A stretch of 64,000 nt of DNA from Takakia lepidozioides. Its lineage: Eukaryota; Streptophyta; Takakiopsida; Takakiales; Takakiaceae. Location: contig CM060734.1 in assembly GCA_030704615.1 (NCBI GenBank), positions 37,154,042-37,218,041 of the forward strand, written 5' to 3'. The position numbers were made by a program, and so were the translations under genes. The notes under the pieces were generated by a model that saw nothing but the letters and a program-made list of their open reading frames with translations, was not told the origin of the DNA and did no database searches. Of this stretch, positions 58,041 through 64,000 are shown piece by piece (position 1 is the stretch's first letter; each line of letters opens with the position of its first letter).

Positions 58041-59480
58041 CATCACGTTTGTAGCGTTTGCAGTGCGTGTGCAAGCCTGGCAGCCCTGGAAAAGGGCAAA
58101 GAGGTGCATGGCGACATCGTGAGAGCTGGAATTGTACCAGATGTGATCCTGAATACTGCCCTGGTGGACATGTATGCCAAATGTGGGTGCATCGAGGATG
58201 CAAAGGGAGTGTTCGACAATATGGCTGAACAAAATGTGGTGTCGTGGAGTGCGATGCTCGCAGGATATGCACAGTAGGGGTGCGGGATGGAGGCTTTGGA
58301 GACCTATGAGCAAATGATGGGGGAAGGGGTGAAGCCCAACCACATCACGTTTGTGTGCGTTTGCAGTGCGTGTGCAAGCCTGACAGCCTTGCAAAAGGGC
58401 ATAGAGGTGCATGGCGACATCGTCAGAGCTAGAATCGTACCAGATGTGATCCTGAACAATACCCTGGTGGACATGTATGCCAAATGTGGGAGCATCGAGC
58501 ATGCAAAGGGAATGTTCGACAATATGGCTGAACGAGATGTGGTGTTGTGGAGTGCGATGCTCGCAGGATATGCACAGTAGGGGTGCGGGATGGAGGCTTT
58601 GGAGACCTATGAGCAAATGATGGGGGAAGGGGTGAAGCCCAACCACATCACGTTTGTGTGCGTTTGCAGTGCGTGTGCAAGCCTGACAGCGTTGCAAAAG
58701 GGCATAGAGGTGCATGGCGACATCGTCAGAGCTAGAATCGTACCAGATGTGATCCTGAACAATACCCTGGTGGACATGTATGCCAAATGTGGGGGCATCG
58801 AGCATGCAAAGGGAGTGTTCGACAATATGGCTGAACGAGATGTGGTGTTGTGGAGTGCGATGATTGCAGGATATGCACAGCAAGGGCGCGAGATAGAGGT
58901 TTTGGAGACCTATGAGCAAATGATCTGCGAAGGGGTGAAGCCCAACCATGTCACATTTGTGTGCGTTTGCAAGCCTGGCAGCCCTAGAAAAGGGCAAAGA
59001 GGTCCATGGTGACATTGTCAAAGCTGGAATTGTACCCAATGTCATTCTGAACTCTGCCCTGGTAGACATGTATGCCAAATGTGGGAGCATTGAGGATGCG
59101 AAGGGATTGTTCAACACTATGGCTGAAGGAGATTTGGTGTCGTGGAACACGATGCTTGCAGGGTATGCACAGCAGGGGCGCGAGATGGAGGCCTTGGAGA
59201 CGCATGAGCAATTGATGGGGGAAGGGGTGAAGTGCAACCACATCACGTTTTGTGTGCGTTCACAATGGTTGTGCAAGCCTAGCAGCCCTGGAAAAGGGCA
59301 AAGAGGTGCATGGTGACATCGCCAAAGCTAGAATTGTACCAGATGTGATTCTGAACAATACCCTCGTGGACTTTTATGCCAAATGTGGGTCCATCGAGGA
59401 TGCAAAGGCAGTGTTTGATAAGATGGCTGCACATTCACGGGATGGAGGCTTTGGATACCTATGAGCAAATGATGGGCAAA
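58041..59480 (+). pseudogene. Tandem PLS PPR triplet array, decayed
   Basis: Five full and one partial copy of a roughly 303-bp PLS triplet are present. Each contains ACASLxALxKGxEVHGDIV, DMYAKCG, FDNMAE and GYAQ, with (M)EALETYEQMMGEGVKPNHIT between copies. The copies starting 58278 and 58581 are about 98 percent identical and share the same TAG (58275-58277 and 58578-58580). Later copies are frameshifted (VCKPGSPRKG-type ends near 58975 and 59285). The last copy runs into a shortened EALDTYEQMMGKG and then into a PDF second half. No E or DYW domain was found. Confidence 0.85.
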
Positions 59481-59539
59481 GGGCGACAGTTTGGAGGCTG
59501 TGATGGCTGCATATGTGTGGGGGAAAAGAAGCGAAGGGA

Positions 59540-60690
59540 TAGAGTGTGGCCAGATTTCAGGCACAAGATTACTTATGATTCCCTGTGAACCAATAGCTAC
59601 TAGCACCCTGCATGGGTAGATGGTCAACTGGAAGCTGTAGCAGCAACAACACAATAGATAAATTCAGGCACTGCTAATGAAGGCACCTTCTTCAACACAT
59701 TTCACCCTGTTTTTCCCTCTTATCAGAATCGGCCCTGAATTTTCATGTTGAATTCTGCAAGGTGTTGGTTGAGTAAACCTTTGATAGTTTGGAGTGACTG
59801 ACTGATATTGCCAATGTGACAACAAGAAAGTATCCAGAAACAAGTAACAGAGACAAGGAGACCAGGAGCTGTGGAATGAATACTTTTCTCACCCCAGTCA
59901 ATGGTGGGACAATCGAGGCAAAAGGTAAATGCTTGTTGGATTACAGAGAGTAGCAAATGCAATTGAGCATAGGAACTAGTGTGATAAGTTGAGTTGGGTG
60001 TTTCCTAGAACAATTCTAGGCTTTCATTGTCAGTTGCTAGCAGCACAGAAAGGGTGAATGCATGATTTGTGCAGAGGCATGGATAGCTGAAGGAGCAGGG
60101 ATAGAGTGTGGGTCCAGATTCATCTACGAGGGCCAGATTTCAAGCTCCACATTACCTGTGATTCCCTGTGGATCAATAGCTACCAGAAACCTGCATGGGT
60201 AGATGGTCAACTGGCAGCAGCGGCACAATTGATATAATCAGGCACTGCTAATGAAAGCATCTTCTTCATTACATTTCCCTCTTATTAGAATCGGCCCTAA
60301 CTTTCCATGTTGAATTCTGCAAGTTAGCTGGTTGAGTGAATCTAGTTTGGAGTGACTTTGACATGATACTGCCGATGTGACAACAGGAAAGCATCCAGAA
60401 CTAGGTAACAAAGACGAGGACAAGCTGTGGAATGAATACTTTTCTGACCCCAGTCAATGGTGGGACAATCGAAGCAAGAAGGTGAATGCTTGTTGGATTA
60501 TAGAGAGTAGCAGATGCAATTGAGCATAGGAACTAGTGTGATAAGTTGAGTTGGGTGTTTCCTAGAACAAATCTAGGTTGTCATCGTCAGCTGCTAGCAG
60601 CAAGGCAAGGATGTATGCTTGATTTGTGCAGAGGCATGGATAGCTGAAGGAGCAGGGATATAGTGTGGGTCCAAACTCAGGTGTTTCCGC
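59540..60690 (+). repeat. 558-bp tandem module of PDF exons and introns
   Basis: PDF second halves occur at 59547 (DFRHKITYDSL, HPAWVDGQLEA) and 60110 (RGPDFKLHITCDSLWINSYQ, KPAWVDGQLA); only the approach to a third remains at about 60655. First halves occur at about 59890 (LWNEYFSHPSQWWDNRGK) and 60440 (LWNEYFSDPSQWWDNRSK), each ending at a GTAAAT or GTGAAT donor. Intron landmarks recur 558-559 bp apart (for example 59962 and 60520). The order half 2, intron, half 1, intron is a multi-PDF OSB-like gene region amplified in tandem. Each module has stops or shifts, so it is not intact. Confidence 0.8.
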
Positions 60691-61724
60691 CTTGGTAGGT
60701 TGCTCAGTGACCTTCCCTGATAGCTTTGGAGTATAGTGAGTGTCTCACAATGCAATGTTGGTTGGTGCATCTTATGCAGGAACTTAGAAAACAAACAAAT
60801 GTCGTTTTTTGGAGCTTTAGGCTGAACCTCTGTGCTGGGCTGCATTGTGCAGCCTGGCCTCTGCCTCAGACTCAGACTCAGATCTTTGATCTCAGACTCA
60901 GACTCAGACTCTTTGATGTCAGACTGAAGTGTATTTGGGCACTGAAGCATTTATGTAATTTTGAATTATCGTTGCATCTACTCATTCTATCTGTTGTTCT
61001 GGCCATGCTTAGTTAGTTCTTCATGTCATGAGCAGGTTATTGCCGTGATGCTTTGGAATTGTGTTTAGGTGTCTTTAGATCGTGATACTGACCACAAGCA
61101 ACCTACGGTGAACTGTGGTATCCTCCACATTTATGTGGAATGTCCTACAACGTAGGTCGTAGTATATTTCACACCCGCTATGGTTGTAGTGTGAAAAAGA
61201 AGGGGCATGAATCCCCTTCTGGGTGATTTCAATTGTACTCCTCTCCAGTTGAAGCAAATCAAAAGGAAGGAACGTTATAGTGATCCGACCATCGTCACAC
61301 GGCTGTGGGTTTCCCTCAGGTCGTTCGTGATCAGAGTTCATGCAATCCTCATCCACGCCGCAGCGGAAGAGAAGACATGGATGGGGAGTCTGGGTTCTTC
61401 CTTCTCTTGGTTCTACTTTTATACAGCAGCCTTGCCCTACTTGTACAGCACCAGCAGTGCTGCCGTGATGTCTTCAGTGATGCAACCAGCCCTATGTCAA
61501 AGTTGAATGCGACCCATGTGGGCAGCTCCCTTGAGCAGCAACACGTCGGAAGCCCCCTTTTGACAATGAGATCACGGATTTAGAGGGAGGCAGCTCAGAT
61601 CTGCCATGAACTGCAAGCCTACTGGTGTTCTTCAGAGATCATGTTTTCTTCATCTTATCTCCCCAATTGGCCATCCCTCATTAACCCCTTTTACTGGGCA
61701 ACTCTCTCCCTTCCCAAACCTTTT

Positions 61725-61789
<65 letters not shown>

Positions 61790-63493
61790 TACAAATTCCT
61801 CACTTTTCAACAGCAGCCTATCTACAATGCAATGCAAGACACATTCAGCCATGCATCCAGTGCACCCAGCCTTGGAATCAACCTTGGTCACACAAGACAT
61901 GATCAACTCCTTCATCAGTCTCTCTCATACCAATTACTGACCCTTCACACTACCTTTCCCAAAGGAGACCCATTTGCCCAAACAGTTCCCAACCCTTCTA
62001 CAGGTCTCAAACTAAAACACCCCAACAGCTCTCTTTTTCCCCTTCAACTGTGAACCTCAGTTGTTCATTGCTGAGACCACTCTGAAAATCAGTTCTAGAC
62101 CCCAAATCAGTGTGGGTTTTGCTGCCCCATCCACATCATCATTTCTTTGATTTCAAGCAGTTATAGCTAACCCTCACTGGTGCCCTCAATCAGCTAAGCT
62201 AGGTCTGCATTGGCTCCAATGCATCAAACCCAGGGCAGCATTGTGTGCAGGCTCATGACACTGAAACAAAAGGAAAAAAAAAAAGACAAGACAAACATCA
62301 ACCCTTCTGTCTCTGTGATGAGCTACCTCTGTCCCCACTCATTTCTCCTACTATGCAATGTAACATCGGATCCATCCATCTCCACCCTATCCTGGTTTGA
62401 AGTCCATAGTCTCCATTCCATTTCTCAAAATCTTTTTCCCTTCCTCATCTCTCTCTCTCTCTCTTTCTCAATTCAAAGAGTCACTCCCAAAATTTCACAA
62501 AATGATTTCTAAGTGCCAAAAAAAAGAAGCCATCAATCTACGAACTTATCTGTCTTATACTCCAGTGAAGCGGTGGGTCTGCCTGCCAAGATGGCACCTC
62601 ACCATCTCCGTCATCAGCCCCATTAACTCCTCTTCTTGTCTTGATTCCAGTGTTCATCATGCCATGACGGCTCTGCTTCAGCCCATGGCAACATCCTTGT
62701 GGCTTGCCAACTAATTACCCTATCCTTCTACATGTGCAATTCTTCCCTAAGAATTGATATGGTCCTATAGCAAGAAGACAGAAAGCATCTATAAGCCTTA
62801 ATTACAGATAACCTGAGTTGCCATCCACACAAGCCAACACTTCACATGCCTTGGCAGCTGTTGAGCCGCTCCATCCCCTCCATTGATTGTGCCCACAACT
62901 GCACTTCTCTGTTCTCTGGCAGCTGGCCGTTTTCCTTGCATGCTCATCCTCTCATAACTGTGTTCTTCAAGGCAATGGCGGCAGCGGTGGTGCACCGCTC
63001 TCCTTACATGCTCATCCTTCAGAAATTGATCATTATCATGAAGAAAACGACACCGCTTCCCTTTGCACAGACTACCAAGCAGAAGCCCTTAACGCCGCTC
63101 TTAAAGCAAGTAGAGTCCCCTAGCGTAGGTGCAACTTTCTAAGACAGACTGCCCTGCCAACACCACTGCTCGCAGCAGCTACTAAGAGTTGCCCGTCATC
63201 TTCCTCTTCGTCTTCCTCAACCCGCATTTCTAGGTTAAACATCTGCGATGAAAACATTCATCCCAAGGATGAAAATACGCATGGTCATGACTTAGCCACT
63301 TTTTATCCCGGCAGAGCATTAGCATAGCGTGCCCATGAAATTACCTATATGCAGGGATAAATCCCTCCCGCAATTGGTACTAGGGCACTCCCTTTGCAGA
63401 ATCTAAACAAAAATTTAATGTTACTCCCCTGCATTCACACTACATATGTAGTGTGTCTCCCTTTTTAAGTGTCAGGGTCCTCACTGACCACCT
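60691..63493. other. Intergenic, low-complexity runs, no gene identified
   Basis: It contains (CAGACT)n-like runs at 60860-60915, a CT microsatellite at about 61724-61783 and a second CT run near 62445-62470. Frames such as 62846-63142 (+) show no known domain. Confidence 0.45.
61724..61783 (+). repeat. (CT)n microsatellite
   Basis: A nearly pure CT run of about 55-60 bp. It creates long S/L or R/E reading frames that are not genes. Confidence 0.95.
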
Positions 63494-64000
63494 TCACCGG
63501 CTAACCATGAAGGGTTTCAAATCCCGCCTACTTCTCACCCATTCCTTGTTTGCCCCATCTCGCAGCCTGCATCTGCGTGCAGCTTCCCCTGTCCTTGTGG
63601 TGCTTCATGTATCTTTGTACCCCAAAAAGTCATAGGGTCCCTCCCATGGAGATGTCATGGAAGACCTCTTTCCAGGTCTCAACATCATTACCTTGCTGTT
63701 CTCCATCAACTTGCAGTAGCTATGCCCTGCTTGATGCCTCCTTGCATAATCCCTTGCCTGCTGACGCTGCCCTTTCTTCACACTTTTCCGCAGCTTAGTT
63801 TTCATCTATGTGAGGAGCTGGATTTTCTGTTGCATCATAAGTGTGACTTCTATAACAGATCCATCAAAATTTACTGCTGCTGTAAGAAAATGCAATCTGT
63901 TGTCGACTCCTTGTGCTGCCAAGTTTTCACACATCTTGCAGTACAGTTGGTTGGTTTTCACCTTCTCACTTCCCGGATCCACAAACAGCTCACTTCTTCT
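63494..64000 (-). mobile_element. Ty3/Gypsy integrase C-terminal part, partial at window end
   Basis: Read from the window edge, one frame encodes LFVDPGSEKVKTNQLYC, LHFLTAAVNFDGSVIEV, KLRKSVKKGQRQQARDYARR, SKVMMLRPGKR, WEGPYDFLGYKD and finally WVRSRRDLKPF. The WEGPY and WVRSRRDL boxes are typical of the C-terminal part of Gypsy-type integrases. In-frame stops at about 63806 (TAG) and 63605 (TGA) show it is inactive. The rest of the element lies beyond 64000. Confidence 0.7.

Noticed and set aside
58029-59276. 415-residue open frame on the minus strand
   Set aside because: It is the antisense of the PPR triplet array. Its periodic HLAYMSTR-type blocks mirror the MYAKCG codons of the plus strand. 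No known protein looks like this.
61207-61290. GDFNCTP words resembling a LINE endonuclease
   Set aside because: An isolated match, with no neighbouring endonuclease or RT motifs.
61641-61940. Leucine/serine-rich frames around 61.7 kb (both strands)
   Set aside because: They are created by the CT microsatellite.
1-64000. CRISPR arrays, bacterial operons or phage genes
   Set aside because: No regularly spaced direct repeats with unique spacers and no bacterial-style gene packing. Introns and retroelements show plant nuclear DNA.

Overview
The window looks like nuclear DNA of a seedless land plant (fern, lycophyte or bryophyte). The evidence is PLS-class pentatricopeptide repeats (PPRs) with the MYAKCGS idiom, GT-AG introns, AAACCCT boxes near presumed transcription starts, and a dense litter of decayed Copia, Gypsy, LINE, SINE-like and MITE-like elements. 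The species cannot be named from sequence alone.

One large gene can be read completely. Between 15874 and 32970 (+), 22 coding exons with consistent GT-AG junctions and phases join into one frame of 2,982 residues. The product is an orthologue of the histone H3K4 methyltransferase ATXR3/SDG2: two GYF-like modules, the HPQFLGY segment, a SET domain and a post-SET motif. It also carries an N-terminal CCHC zinc knuckle. Its probable first (untranslated) exon lies near 13.56-13.93 kb.

Divergent to it on the minus strand (about 13.1 to 8.8 kb) is the most unusual locus. A 579-residue PLS PPR reading frame is preceded by four exon-like blocks. They encode two copies of a motif I recognise as the PDF motif of the plant organellar single-stranded-DNA-binding proteins (OSB). 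The splice phases join PDF exons to PPR exon, so this looks like an OSB(PDF)-PPR fusion gene. It now carries small frameshifts in the PDF part and is cut short in the PPR E motif. A second, more decayed family member lies on the plus strand at 56.8-60.7 kb, where PDF and PPR segments are found in one continuous reading frame. That copy has been amplified as 303-bp PPR triplets and 558-bp PDF modules. A third PDF fragment at 50.6-50.9 kb is interrupted by a retroelement.

Other regions: 0-3.5 kb, little except one small reading frame; 3.5-6.7 kb, a dead Copia element; 6.7-8.8 kb, non-coding with a duplication offset by 441 bp; 33-42 kb, intergenic with LINE pieces and SINE/MITE remnants; 42-43 kb and 54.3-54.9 kb, two members of a terminal-inverted-repeat family, both with an internal tRNA-like box A/box B module; 43.1-44.7 kb, two gene fragments (DGNHRL motif and SWIM zinc finger); 48.1-50.6 kb, end of an LTR element encoding unfamiliar proteins; 50.9-54.2 kb, a decayed LINE; 63.5-64 kb, the end of a Gypsy integrase running off the window. 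The only gene that appears fully functional is ATXR3; the PPR frame may still be expressed.
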